The notes beneath the pieces were generated by a model, which saw nothing but the letters and a program-made list of their open reading frames with translations, had not been told where the DNA came from and ran no database searches. Below are positions 8,572 through 16,342 of a stretch of DNA of 49,566 bases, one piece after another. This DNA is from Bacteroidota bacterium. Its GTDB lineage: Bacteria; Bacteroidota; Bacteroidia; Bacteroidales; Lentimicrobiaceae. The stretch lies in contig JAEZDY010000030.1 in NCBI GenBank assembly GCA_023417935.1, positions 1 through 49,566 on the forward strand, written 5' to 3'. How positions within the stretch are numbered: position 1 is the stretch's first letter; every line of letters begins with the position of its first letter. The position numbers were made by a program, and so were the translations under genes.

Positions 8572-9582
8572 TTACTTACCCCCACAAAACCTATCAACCT
8601 GCTGCTGCGCCAGCCTGTGTCCAAACTGCACTGCTTTTTTCCAGTTGGCGCAGGCTTCATCGGTTTGGCCCAGTTGCCTGAGCGCGAAGCCGCTGTTGTA
8701 CAGGGCATCGGGGTTCTCGGGGTTAAAGGATAAGGCCATTTTATAATCGGCGGCAGCCCCTTCATGGTTGCCCTGCATAAGGCGGCTGTTGCCGCGGTTC
8801 ACGTAGGCCTGCTCGTAATTGGGATCGAGGTTTATGGCCTGGGTGAGTTCAGCTTCAGCTTCGGCAAACTTACTGAGCCCTGCCAGCGAGGTGCCTTTGT
8901 TGTAATGGGCAACGGCATGGTCGGGGGCAAGCTCCAGCACCCTGTTGTAAGCATTGATGGCTTCCTCCTGGTTGCCCAGGTGCGCCAGTGCTGCCCCCTG
9001 GTAGTTGAGCGCATCGTAGAAATCGGGCACACGCTCAACGGTGGCAGTGAAATCGGCGACAGCCTCAGCATACCGGCGCTGGTTCATGTACATGATGCCC
9101 CTGTAATAGTAATAGGGCGCCTGTGTTGGCCTTAGCCTGATGGCCGTTGAATAGTCGGCTTCAGCCCCTTCCATATCCTTCAGGTCGTACTTGGCTTTAG
9201 CGCGGTAGAAATAAGCATCGGGGTTATCGGCCGAAAGGGCAATTGACTTGTTAAACTGCTCAATAGCGGCTTTAAAATCACCTTTGGCAGCAAGGCTCAC
9301 ACCCAGTTTGCGCTCATCGGCACCCTTGCCTTTAAAGGTTATGGTACGCAGCATATCCTCCTTGCGGGTGGTGACACCGCCTGCATTGGGCGAACCTTCA
9401 TTAACCATGGGTATATGGTCGTAGCCCGATGCTGTGTCGGGGTTAAGGTCAACGGCGGGTGGCATTTCTGCGGTAGTGCCGGTGCTGTCAGTAGCGGCAG
9501 ACTGCTGCCCATTGTTGGTTTGCGGGTTGCAGGAGATAAACAGGAAGGTAAAAAGGATTGCTGAGAGGATGTTGTTTTTCAT
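8572..9582 (-). CDS. TPR-repeat lipoprotein
   Basis: A 336-residue protein starting MKNNILSAILF with lipobox LFISC (Cys 18). A low-complexity linker rich in Thr, Gln and Pro follows, then at least six tetratricopeptide repeats (for example AAKGDFKAAIEQFNKSIAL, YFYRAKAKYDLKDMEGAEAD, YNKGTSLAGLSKFAEAEAEL). It probably scaffolds protein contacts at the envelope; no enzyme domain is seen. The ATG at 9582 is chosen because its ATGA overlaps the lpxB stop, giving translational coupling, and because it starts the signal peptide directly. Confidence 0.9.
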   Translation of the reverse strand: MKNNILSAILFTFLFISCNPQTNNGQQSAATDSTGTTAEMPPAVDLNPDTASGYDHIPMVNEGSPNAGGVTTRKEDMLRTITFKGKGADERKLGVSLAAKGDFKAAIEQFNKSIALSADNPDAYFYRAKAKYDLKDMEGAEADYSTAIRLRPTQAPYYYYRGIMYMNQRRYAEAVADFTATVERVPDFYDALNYQGAALAHLGNQEEAINAYNRVLELAPDHAVAHYNKGTSLAGLSKFAEAEAELTQAINLDPNYEQAYVNRGNSRLMQGNHEGAAADYKMALSFNPENPDALYNSGFALRQLGQTDEACANWKKAVQFGHRLAQQQVDRFCGGK

Positions 9583-10697
9583 AAATTGATTTGGAATAAG
9601 ATTGAGTCGCAATGTTCAAATATAATACTGGCAGCTCTTTCAGAAGCGCCTTTGCCGCCCAGCACTATGCGCAGTTCACCGTATCGCGAAAGCATCTGCT
9701 CCCGGTATCTCTGGTTATTGAGCAGGTTATTGAGTTCACCCCGCAGGGTTTGGCGGTTAAGTTCATCCTGTATAAGTTCCTTCACTACAGGTTTATCCAT
9801 AATAAGGTTAACGAGCGATATATATTTTACCTTGATAAGCCTTTTGGCGATGGCATACGATAGGCTGCCTGCCTTGTAGCACACCACTTGTGGCACGCCT
9901 ATAAGGGCGGTTTCGAGGGTGGCAGTGCCGGAGGTTACCAGCGCGGCCCTGGCCCCGGCAAGCAGTTGGTATGTGTTATTCATCACCACCTTAACGTTAT
10001 GGCGCCTGGTGATCTGTTTGTAGAAGCTTTCGCCGATAGAAGGCACGCCGGCAATAACGAATTCCACTTCAGGAAAATCACTGACCACCGAAAGCATTAC
10101 CGGCAGCACCTTGCTGATCTCCTGCCTGCGGCTGCCGGGCAGAAGGGCAACAACAGGCTTTTTATTCATGGTTTGGGCTGGAGGGGGCGTGTATTCAGGA
10201 AGCGCATCGAGCAGCGGGTGGCCTACGAAATCGGCATTGATACCATATGCCTTGTAGAAATCCTTCTCAAAGGGCATAATAACAAGCATCCTGTCGACCA
10301 CCCTTCTGATGGTATGCACGCGTGATTTCTTCCATGCCCACACCTGCGGGGAGATGTAGTAAATGGCCTTGATACTGTTGGCGTACAGGTATTTGGCGAT
10401 TTGCAGGTTAAAGCCCGGGTAATCGATCATAATGACCGCATCGGGCTTGTATTGCTTTATATCCTTTTTGCAGAGCTTAAGGTTTGAGAGTATGGTGAAG
10501 AAGTTTGCTGCCACTTCCACGAACCCCATAAAAGCCAGGTCGCGGATATGCTTCACGATGGTTACCCCCTGATCGGCCATTTTATCCCCTCCCCAACCCC
10601 TGAACTGGGCATCGGGGTCAACCTGTTTAAGCGCATGCACCAGGTTTGAGGCATGGAGATCGCCTGAAGCTTCACCTGCTATAATGTAGTATTTCAT
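9579..10697 (-). CDS. lpxB: Lipid-A-disaccharide synthase
   Basis: A 372-residue GT-B glycosyltransferase that joins UDP-2,3-diacylglucosamine to lipid X to form lipid A disaccharide at the inner membrane. Family landmarks are GEASGDLHASNLV at the N-terminus, RGWGGDKMADQGV, AFMGFVEV, PQVWAWKKSR, VGHPLLDA, LLPGSRRQEI and SGTATLETAL. The length is normal. The gene is coupled to the TPR lipoprotein gene by a four-base overlap. Its neighbours surE, DUF502 and maf form a block seen in similar order in Bacteroidota. Confidence 0.96.
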   Translation of the reverse strand: MKYYIIAGEASGDLHASNLVHALKQVDPDAQFRGWGGDKMADQGVTIVKHIRDLAFMGFVEVAANFFTILSNLKLCKKDIKQYKPDAVIMIDYPGFNLQIAKYLYANSIKAIYYISPQVWAWKKSRVHTIRRVVDRMLVIMPFEKDFYKAYGINADFVGHPLLDALPEYTPPPAQTMNKKPVVALLPGSRRQEISKVLPVMLSVVSDFPEVEFVIAGVPSIGESFYKQITRRHNVKVVMNNTYQLLAGARAALVTSGTATLETALIGVPQVVCYKAGSLSYAIAKRLIKVKYISLVNLIMDKPVVKELIQDELNRQTLRGELNNLLNNQRYREQMLSRYGELRIVLGGKGASERAASIIFEHCDSILFQINL

Positions 10698-10762
10698 GGG
10701 GTACTCAGAATTTTTACAAATGTAATAGAAAAGTGGGATAAATTATAAGGCTACTCTCTTCC

Positions 10763-10799
10763 CCCTCGCCCTTTGGGAGAGGGGGCCAGGGGGTGAGGG
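10763..10799. repeat. GC-rich palindromic repeat, copy 2
   Basis: Same 37-nt layout as 2328-2364: arms CCCTCGCCCTTTGG and CCAGGGGGTGAGGG around GAGAGGGGG. The right half is identical to copy 1. It lies between the small membrane protein gene and lpxB and could form a hairpin in the mRNA. Confidence 0.8.
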
Positions 10800-10822
10800 A
10801 CTTCGTTCTGCTGGTTGCATTG

Positions 10823-11119
10823 TCAAAATCCCGGAAACTGATTAACCCTTCCCGCAATAAGCAGGAACCAGAGTATGATCAGCGCAAAAACCACTACAAG
10901 GGCTCCGCTGCCTGATTTTCCATATCTCAGCACCCGCATGTAGTAACGCATCATGATTACCGGGGGCACTATGGCCAGGAGTAAGAGCCGCACATCGGGT
11001 GAACCGAGACTGAAATTATTGTATATCAGCGGCACCAGCAGCACCAGCAGCAGCAGGGTTACGGCAGTGAGCGCAATGGCTACTGTGATGCCAATAAAGA
11101 AGTTATCGTGTTTCCACAT
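10823..11119 (-). CDS. Small hydrophobic protein, three predicted helices
   Basis: A 98-residue protein with helices FIGITVAIALTAVTLLLLVL, LLLLAIVPPVIMMRYYMRVL and GALVVVFALIILWFLLIAG and little else. I do not recognise a functional family; small membrane proteins at this place between surE and lpxB occur in other Bacteroidota. It lies 18 bp downstream of surE and so should be co-transcribed with it. A link to envelope biogenesis is context only. Confidence 0.75.
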   Translation of the reverse strand: MWKHDNFFIGITVAIALTAVTLLLLVLLVPLIYNNFSLGSPDVRLLLLAIVPPVIMMRYYMRVLRYGKSGSGALVVVFALIILWFLLIAGRVNQFPGF

Positions 11120-11137
11120 AAAGTTTCTGATAAGTGT

Positions 11138-11929
11138 TTAATCCTCTTTCTCCCAATCCCTGAGTAATGGTATGGTTTTATGCGATGTGAGATCGAAATG
11201 CACGGGTACCACTGATACGTAGTTGTTGAGCAAGGCCCACTCGTCGGTATCTTCACCATCGTCCAGACTCTTGAATTTGCCTGTCAGCCAGAAGTAATCC
11301 CTGTCCTGCGGATCTTTGCGGTGCTCGTATTTTTCATCCCAATAGGCATGTGCCTGCCGAACTACTTTGATGCCTTTCACCGGCGATCCATTCAGGGCAG
11401 GGATGTTGACGTTAAGGCATGTATAATCAGGAAGTCCTTTGTCCAGAACATTGCGACCGATCTTAAGCAAAAAGGGCTCACAGTGGTTGAAGTTGGCTGT
11501 GTAGGCGTAATCAGTGAGTGAAAAGCCTATGGAAGGGATGTTTTCAATAGCGCCCTCAAGCACGGCGGCCATGGTACCGGAGTACACGATGTTGATGGCA
11601 GAGTTTGACCCATGGTTAATGCCCGATACGATCATATCAGGTGCTTTGCCCAGCACTACCTTTTGCCCGAGTTTCACACAGTCGGCAGGTGTTCCATTGC
11701 ATGAATACTCGCGGTAGCCGGGTTCATCTTTAATCAAAAGCATGCGCAGGGGTGCGGTAATAGTAACCGCGTGCCCCATGGCCGACATAGGTTTATCGGG
11801 CGCCACCACCAGCACATCGCCAAGCTGTCGCATGGCACTGATGAGCGCCCTGAGGCCGGGGGCGTTTATTCCATCATCGTTTGTAACAAGTATAACGGGT
11901 TTCGTTTTATCCATTTGTATCTTTTTCAA
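11138..11929 (-). CDS. surE: 5'-nucleotidase SurE
   Basis: A 263-residue metal-dependent 5'/3'-nucleotidase of the SurE family. The metal site is LVTNDDGINAPGL near the N-terminus, with VAPDKPMSAMGHAVT, YSCNGTPADCVKLG and DMIVSGINHGSN supplying the other conserved residues. It hydrolyses nucleoside monophosphates and may act on short polyphosphates. The start could be the ATG at 11929 or an in-frame ATG at 11914 (MDKTKPVIL); both overlap the end of the DUF502 gene, so coupling holds either way. Confidence 0.95.
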   Translation of the reverse strand: MKKIQMDKTKPVILVTNDDGINAPGLRALISAMRQLGDVLVVAPDKPMSAMGHAVTITAPLRMLLIKDEPGYREYSCNGTPADCVKLGQKVVLGKAPDMIVSGINHGSNSAINIVYSGTMAAVLEGAIENIPSIGFSLTDYAYTANFNHCEPFLLKIGRNVLDKGLPDYTCLNVNIPALNGSPVKGIKVVRQAHAYWDEKYEHRKDPQDRDYFWLTGKFKSLDDGEDTDEWALLNNYVSVVPVHFDLTSHKTIPLLRDWEKED

Positions 11930-12560
11930 CTATTAAATCAGTATTGGCTATCACAATCTTATTATCAACAGATGTGACGCCTGCTGTAACAATAAACTTC
12001 ATTACCTCCGATGGAGGCGCATTAATAGGGGTAACGTTCTCAACCGGGACAACGAACAGGTTGCCCGAAAAATTATATGAATGTGGCAGGTATACGGCTA
12101 CTTTGCCCAGCGGGATTCCCAGGTTGGTGAGGTCCTTTTGGGTGATGAAGCCAAGCTTCTCGATGTCACTCTGGCGGTTGACCTTTACAAGCACCGGTTC
12201 ACTGAAGCGGCGGTCCTTTCCCACGAAGGCGGAGATAAAATCTTTGATAGATGTGTAGATCACCTTTACCAACGGGGCATTGCTAATGAGCTTGTCGAAG
12301 AACTTGAGGTACCGGCCAAAGAACAGTGATGAACCAAGGAACCCGATTAGTGTGATTGCTGCAAGTATTATCACAATACCAAGGCCCGGTATTTTAAATC
12401 CGACGATGCTTTCAATTTGATTAGTGAGAATGCCGTCAACAAACTGAAACGACACATAGATAACATAGACGGTCAACGACACCGGTGCAATATACAGTAA
12501 TCCCTGCAGGAACCACGACAATATCCGTTGCGAAGGTTTTTGCTTTTCCATCAAATTCAT
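11907..12560 (-). CDS. DUF502 family membrane protein
   Basis: A 217-residue protein with two strong N-terminal helices (GLLYIAPVSLTVYVIYVSF and GLGIVIILAAITLIGFLGSSL) and a soluble C-terminal part with the family pattern LPHSYNFSGNLFVVP...PPSEVMKFIVTAGV. DUF502 proteins are widespread and uncharacterised, though a plant relative is involved in membrane trafficking. It is the first gene after the 38-bp array, with surE overlapping its end. A TAATTTTG box that fits the -7 consensus lies at about 12577-12584, some 20 bp before the start. Confidence 0.88.
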   Translation of the reverse strand: MNLMEKQKPSQRILSWFLQGLLYIAPVSLTVYVIYVSFQFVDGILTNQIESIVGFKIPGLGIVIILAAITLIGFLGSSLFFGRYLKFFDKLISNAPLVKVIYTSIKDFISAFVGKDRRFSEPVLVKVNRQSDIEKLGFITQKDLTNLGIPLGKVAVYLPHSYNFSGNLFVVPVENVTPINAPPSEVMKFIVTAGVTSVDNKIVIANTDLIVEKDTNG

Positions 12561-12579
12561 ATTAAGTTATTCAAGCTGC

Positions 12580-12785
12580 AAAATTAAGCTATTCACTCGA
12601 CACATACCGATTATTGCAAAATTAAGCTTTGCAGGCCTTATGCATAAAGGCCAAAATTAAGCTATGCAATCTATACATAAGGGCTGGCGTAAAATTAGGC
12701 TATGCAATCAATACATAAGGGCTAGCGCAAAACAGGCTATACAGTCTTATACCTAAGGTCTGGCGCAAGATAAGGCTTTCAATGC
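12580..12785. repeat. 38-bp tandem array, six units
   Basis: Units anchored on AAAATTAAGCTATGCA start at 12580, 12618, 12653, 12691, 12729 and 12767, a 38-bp period with one 35-bp step. The tails share ATACATAAGGGCTGGCG. Conservation is highest in the middle copies. On the minus strand the anchor of several units reads TAATTTTG, which fits the Bacteroidota -7 box, in the direction of DUF502-surE-lpxB. The last unit overlaps the maf stop codon. Confidence 0.85.
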
Positions 12786-13375
12786 GATTCCAGGAAATGC
12801 TTCAACTCAACATATAACCGCTGTACCGGCAACCCCATAACATTGTAATACGATCCATCGATCCTTTCAACACCCACATACCCTATCCACTCCTGCACCC
12901 CGTAAGCACCTGCCTTGTCGAGGGGCTTGAACTCATTCACATAGTAATCAACCTCATGCTCTTCAAGCTTACGGAAATAAACATCAGTATTCACATAGAA
13001 CTCATGAAACCTGGTGGCTGTGCGGAAACACACACCTGTTGATACAAGGTGCTTTCTGCCCGATAACTTCATAAGCATCTGCTTCGCTTCAGCCAATGAA
13101 GCCGGTTTCCCGATACTCTCATTATCGAGCCACACAATAGTATCAGCCGTGATCACCAGTGCATTCGGAGGCAGTTCATTAAAATCAAAAGCCATCGACT
13201 TATGCCGGCTAACAAAAAGCGCAATCTCTTCAGCCACCAGATGCGGCGGAAACTCCTCATCAGTAGGCTTCACAATAACCTCAAACTCCAGTCCCGTTTC
13301 ATGCAACAGGAATTGCCGCCTGGGTGATTGTGATGCGAGAATGAAGTAGAAGCCGGAGTTGTTTAAATTGAGCAT
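12779..13375 (-). CDS. maf: Maf-like nucleoside triphosphate pyrophosphatase
   Basis: A 198-residue protein with the Maf/YhdE signature ILASQSPRRQFLL at residues 12-24, the basic pair after SPR, the catalytic ITADTIVWLD segment and the C-terminal DKAGAYGVQEWIG. Family members hydrolyse non-canonical or modified NTPs such as dTTP/UTP or m7GTP and have been linked to septum arrest. It starts at the ATG at 13375 and is the first gene of the minus run. Its 3' end runs into the 38-bp array, and simple-sequence DNA fills the spacer before it. Confidence 0.95.
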   Translation of the reverse strand: MLNLNNSGFYFILASQSPRRQFLLHETGLEFEVIVKPTDEEFPPHLVAEEIALFVSRHKSMAFDFNELPPNALVITADTIVWLDNESIGKPASLAEAKQMLMKLSGRKHLVSTGVCFRTATRFHEFYVNTDVYFRKLEEHEVDYYVNEFKPLDKAGAYGVQEWIGYVGVERIDGSYYNVMGLPVQRLYVELKHFLESH

Positions 13376-13384
13376 TTTTTATGT

Positions 13385-13480
13385 TCTCTGTTCTTTGCTT
13401 TTTGTTGTTTGTTTTTTGTTCTTTGTTCTTTGTTCTTTGTTCTGAGTTCTTTGTTCTGAGTTCTGAGTTCTGAGTTCTGA
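13385..13480. repeat. TTCTTTG / AGTTCTG heptamer array
   Basis: Upstream of maf the plus strand is a run of 7-mers, first TTCTTTG copies (about 13391-13441) and then TTCTGAG copies (about 13441-13480), with mixed units at the join. It is simple-sequence DNA with no coding content. Confidence 0.8.
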
Positions 13481-13486
13481 GATTTA

Positions 13487-13522
13487 GTGGGACCTGTGGG
13501 ACCCATGGGACCTGTGGGACAC
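13487..13522. repeat. 9-bp array GTGGGACCT, four units
   Basis: GTGGGACCT, GTGGGACCC, ATGGGACCT and GTGGGACAC lie head to tail. The same family occurs at 18853-18897 (inverted orientation) and 39152-39187. Confidence 0.85.
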
Positions 13523-13527
13523 ATAAC

Positions 13528-13557
13528 CACTACTCACTACTCACTACTCACTACTCA
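13528..13557. repeat. 7-bp array CACTACT, four units
   Basis: CACTACT repeats (TAGTGAG on the coding strand of the neighbouring gene) end at the stop codon of the prenyltransferase gene. The same family is at 16316-16342, at the stop codon of the ccsA-like gene. Confidence 0.85.
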
Positions 13558-14514
13558 AATACTCATCGCAATCGGCTGCAAACCTATTATCCCTGCTATC
13601 ATAATTACTTTGATCACAGTACTTAGGTTGTGAAAGTCTTTCTTATCAGTAGCTTTTATTGTTTTGAAAAACAGGTAAGCCAGTGGAATAAAGACTGCTA
13701 GCGCATAGTAAACAGCGGCAACCAACATGCCATTTGCGGCAAAACTATAAACAACCCATACCAGCAGACCAGCAGTTATAGTTGTGAGCAGAAGTGCCAT
13801 TCTTTTAGAGGCCTTCATGCCATGCTTTACGGCCAGTGTTTCGAGTCCGGCGGTTGTGTCGCCTTCAATATCTTCAGCATCTTTAATTACTTCGCGGGTG
13901 AAGGTGAGCAGAAAGGCAAAGAGGGCAAACATGGAGAAATAGGCAGTGATCAAACCGAGATATGGAGTAACCGCCACAAAGGTATCAGGCTGACCGCGAA
14001 GCATGAAGAATTCAAACAACCACACGATGATTACCACCATAGCGGCGAGAAAGGCTACAGCCACATTTCCCCAGATCACAATGGCCTTGTATTTAACAGA
14101 GTACAACCAGAGCAGAATGATGATCATAGGGAAGAGTAATCCAAGCCGCCATGAATCAACTTTAAAAGCAAGCCAGAAACCAACGACTGCGGCTGCAATG
14201 TTCAGGACTGCATAAAGTACAATACCGGTTTTACGGTTCAACTCCTTACCCAGGATCACTGAGGACGGTTTGTTTATCCGGTCGGTATGTAGATCGAAGT
14301 AGTCGTTAATGATGTACCCGGCAGCAGCCACCATCATTGTTGCCACTACAAGCAGAAGCATGTCAGTTAAACCCAATGTAGCGGTAGCACCGGCAATTTT
14401 ATATATTCCGGTTATTACCGCATAGTACAAACCAAACTGAATTACGGCTACCATCAGTAGATTCGGCCATCTTACCAGTTTAATGAATGCCAGGATTTTG
14501 TTAAAAAGGCTCAT
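13555..14514 (-). CDS. UbiA-family prenyltransferase (geranylgeranylglycerol-phosphate transferase-like)
   Basis: A 319-residue membrane enzyme with about eight helices and the two Asp-rich metal sites of the UbiA superfamily: NDYFDLHTDRINKP and DAEDIEGDTTAGLETL. The NDYFD..D..NKP form and the size match Bacteroidota proteins annotated as geranylgeranylglycerol-phosphate geranylgeranyltransferase, but the acceptor cannot be fixed from sequence; a menaquinone or heme role is less likely given the motif. The ATG at 14514 (MSLFNKILAF) is preferred over one at 14529. Flanked by minisatellites on both sides. Confidence 0.85.
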   Translation of the reverse strand: MSLFNKILAFIKLVRWPNLLMVAVIQFGLYYAVITGIYKIAGATATLGLTDMLLLVVATMMVAAAGYIINDYFDLHTDRINKPSSVILGKELNRKTGIVLYAVLNIAAAVVGFWLAFKVDSWRLGLLFPMIIILLWLYSVKYKAIVIWGNVAVAFLAAMVVIIVWLFEFFMLRGQPDTFVAVTPYLGLITAYFSMFALFAFLLTFTREVIKDAEDIEGDTTAGLETLAVKHGMKASKRMALLLTTITAGLLVWVVYSFAANGMLVAAVYYALAVFIPLAYLFFKTIKATDKKDFHNLSTVIKVIMIAGIIGLQPIAMSI

Positions 14515-14521
14515 TATTTTA

Positions 14522-14597
14522 TATTCCACTCAACTTTATGTATTCCACTTAACTTTATGTATTCCTCTTAACTTCATAAATTCGACTCAACTCGTTA
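14522..14597. repeat. 19-bp tandem array, four units
   Basis: TATTCCACTCAACTTTATG and variants start at 14522, 14541, 14560 and 14579, an exact 19-bp period. The array lies between the kdsC-like gene and the prenyltransferase start and would be part of the 5' leader. Confidence 0.85.
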
Positions 14598-14640
14598 TTC
14601 AGGAGACGGTTGCCTCACAAATGTGAACGGCCATGTATAT

Positions 14641-15162
14641 CTACCAATGATAAGCTTTACCATTCATCCATTTCCCCTGTACCTTGAGCACCTGCTCAAT
14701 AATATCCCTTACACAGCCCTTGCCTCCATCAAAATGGGAAATGTAACGTGAAATCTGCTTGATTTCGTAGGCTGCATCAGCTGGACAAACCGGCATACCG
14801 ATGATCTTCATTACCTCGTAATCGGGGATATCATCGCCCATATACAAGATCTCAGAAGGATCGAGTTGATGAGTTTCAATGTACTCATTAAAAGCGGCAA
14901 GTTTATTTTCAATGCCCAGGAAAACATCAGTAAGGTTCAGCGCCTTGCACCTGTGCTTCACTGATTCAGAGAAACCACCCGATATAACAACCACCCTGAG
15001 TCCGAGCTTTACAGCAAGCTGCAGCGCATAGCCATCTTTCACATGCCCGGTACGCAATTGTTCGCCTGAGTTGGTTATCAGCACCACGCCATCAGTCAGT
15101 ACCCCATCGTAATCAAATATGAGGGTCTTAATTTTCCTGAGATCTTCTTTGTAATTCGACAT
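14641..15162 (-). CDS. kdsC: HAD-family phosphatase, KdsC-like (KDO 8-P phosphatase)
   Basis: A 173-residue C0-type HAD phosphatase. Motif I is FDYDGVLTDG (about residues 16-25) with nucleophile and acid/base Asp, motif II is VVISGG, and motif IV is YMGDDIPDYEVM. Small tetrameric HADs of this size in Bacteroidota are generally KdsC, which releases phosphate from KDO 8-phosphate for the lipopolysaccharide core. The C-terminal tail GKWMNG supports this family. It lies downstream of the DUF2520 gene, a common pairing in the phylum. A minisatellite separates the two. Confidence 0.88.
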   Translation of the reverse strand: MSNYKEDLRKIKTLIFDYDGVLTDGVVLITNSGEQLRTGHVKDGYALQLAVKLGLRVVVISGGFSESVKHRCKALNLTDVFLGIENKLAAFNEYIETHQLDPSEILYMGDDIPDYEVMKIIGMPVCPADAAYEIKQISRYISHFDGGKGCVRDIIEQVLKVQGKWMNGKAYHW

Positions 15163-15230
15163 ATATCTTGTTTTCTACGTTCGCCTGTCCGGTGTATTCT
15201 ACTGACAGGTCATAACCTGTCTATACGGTT

Positions 15231-15310
15231 TATGAAACTTGTCTTTACTCAATGAAACTTGCCTTTACTCTATGAAACATGCCTTTTCTCTATGAAACAT
15301 GCCTGTTTTT
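15231..15310. repeat. 20-bp tandem array, four units
   Basis: Units of TATGAAACTTGCCTTTACTC and variants start at 15231, 15251, 15271 and 15291, an exact 20-bp period. A further ATGTTTTATGAACCAGGC looks like a decayed copy. It fills the spacer between the DUF2520 gene and the kdsC-like gene. Confidence 0.85.
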
Positions 15311-15338
15311 ATGTTTTATGAACCAGGCATTGCCTCTT

Positions 15339-16280
15339 TCATGTTTTATTTTTCTTTTTCAGGATGCTTTCGCTGATAAGGGAATAGATCTCACTAAACT
15401 CTTTCTTTGCGATTGATCCAAGAAGTTCAATATGCTTATCCAGTGTTTCCTTGTCATTCCTTACTGCCGGACCTGTTTGCACTTCCGATGGACTGAATTT
15501 AGCCAGTCTTTCAACTGTTTCATTAATAAGCGGTCGGAGGATATCGAAATTCTGCTCTGCTTTATCTATCACATCTTCGGCAATAGCCATCATGTGATTG
15601 GTGAAATTGCTTGCAAACACAGCCGCCATATGAATCAGGATGCGCTGGTTAGAATCAACATCCCTAACATCCTTACTGATCATGGAAGCTAAATGCTTAA
15701 GCAGACCCGCAGTTTCAACATCAGTAGCTTCAATGCAAAATGGCACTGTGTGAGGATCAGGATTGGTTTTCAAAGTAAACGATTGCAAGGGATAAAGCAC
15801 CCCGCATTTGCTGAAGTACCTGCTGATTTCATTGATATGCACGGAGCCCGATGTACTGGCTACGAGGAGTTTTGTCTTATTAACGGTTTCAGAGTTATCG
15901 GTGTGATGAAATGACTCAGTACTGTCGGATGATTCAGAGTTATCAGAATGATCAAATGCGGAGTTGCTTGATGATTCAGATTTGCCTGAATGGCCAAAGA
16001 ATTCAGAGTTGCCTGAAAGCCTGGAAGCAAGTACTTTACTGAATTCAGGAATCACATGATCAGGTAAAGCAATTATCAGCAAATCAACATCAGTATCAAT
16101 ACTTTCAATACTGTCAATTGCTTCAGCATCCACCTTATTGGCAAGAGCCTGTGCATTTGCAAGTGTTCTGCTAAAAATCTGCTTTATCTGAACACCGGCC
16201 TTAAAGAGTTCACCTGCCAAAAAACTACCAACATTCCCCGATCCGGCAAGTGATAAAGTAATTTTCTCGTGTGCTTTCAT
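15339..16280 (-). CDS. DUF2520 / Rossmann-fold oxidoreductase-like protein with a Ser-rich insert
   Basis: A 313-residue protein with an N-terminal NAD(P)-binding fold (LSLAGSGNVGSFLAGELFKAG) and the C-terminal DUF2520 domain (FCIEATDVE..., HMAAVFASNFTNHMMAIAEDVI..., GPAVRNDKETLDKHIELL). It resembles the F420-dependent/ProC-like dehydrogenase superfamily; the substrate is unknown. The ATG at 16280 puts the glycine motif at the usual place. Between LIIALPDHVI and LLVASTSGSV, which are normally close, about 47 residues of Ser/Asn/Glu/Asp/His repeats are inserted, encoded by a degenerate minisatellite (about 15876-16016). Confidence 0.85.
   Translation of the reverse strand: MKAHEKITLSLAGSGNVGSFLAGELFKAGVQIKQIFSRTLANAQALANKVDAEAIDSIESIDTDVDLLIIALPDHVIPEFSKVLASRLSGNSEFFGHSGKSESSSNSAFDHSDNSESSDSTESFHHTDNSETVNKTKLLVASTSGSVHINEISRYFSKCGVLYPLQSFTLKTNPDPHTVPFCIEATDVETAGLLKHLASMISKDVRDVDSNQRILIHMAAVFASNFTNHMMAIAEDVIDKAEQNFDILRPLINETVERLAKFSPSEVQTGPAVRNDKETLDKHIELLGSIAKKEFSEIYSLISESILKKKNKT
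15876..16016 (-). repeat. In-frame degenerate repeat inside the DUF2520 gene
   Basis: The coding DNA repeats blocks such as GATTCAGAGTT and its variants (plus strand at 15928, 15976, 15998), giving the protein segments GHSGKSESS, DHSDNSESS and HHTDNSE. The insert interrupts the Rossmann domain between two conserved strands without breaking the frame. Confidence 0.7.
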
Positions 16281-16315
16281 ATACAATTTATCAAAGCACA
16301 AAAATAGGGATAAAA

Positions 16316-16342
16316 ACTACTCACTACTCACTACTCACTACT
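16316..16342. repeat. 7-bp array CACTACT
   Basis: Plus-strand (CACTACT)n, reading TAGTGAG on the gene strand, directly follows and includes part of the stop codon of the ccsA-like gene. Same family as 13528-13557. Confidence 0.85.

Noticed and set aside
12580..12785. 38-bp array as a CRISPR array
   Set aside because: The units are contiguous; there are no alternating spacers and no cas genes.
13385..13557. Repeat cluster before maf as a CRISPR array
   Set aside because: Units are 7-9 bp without unique spacers and no cas genes are near.
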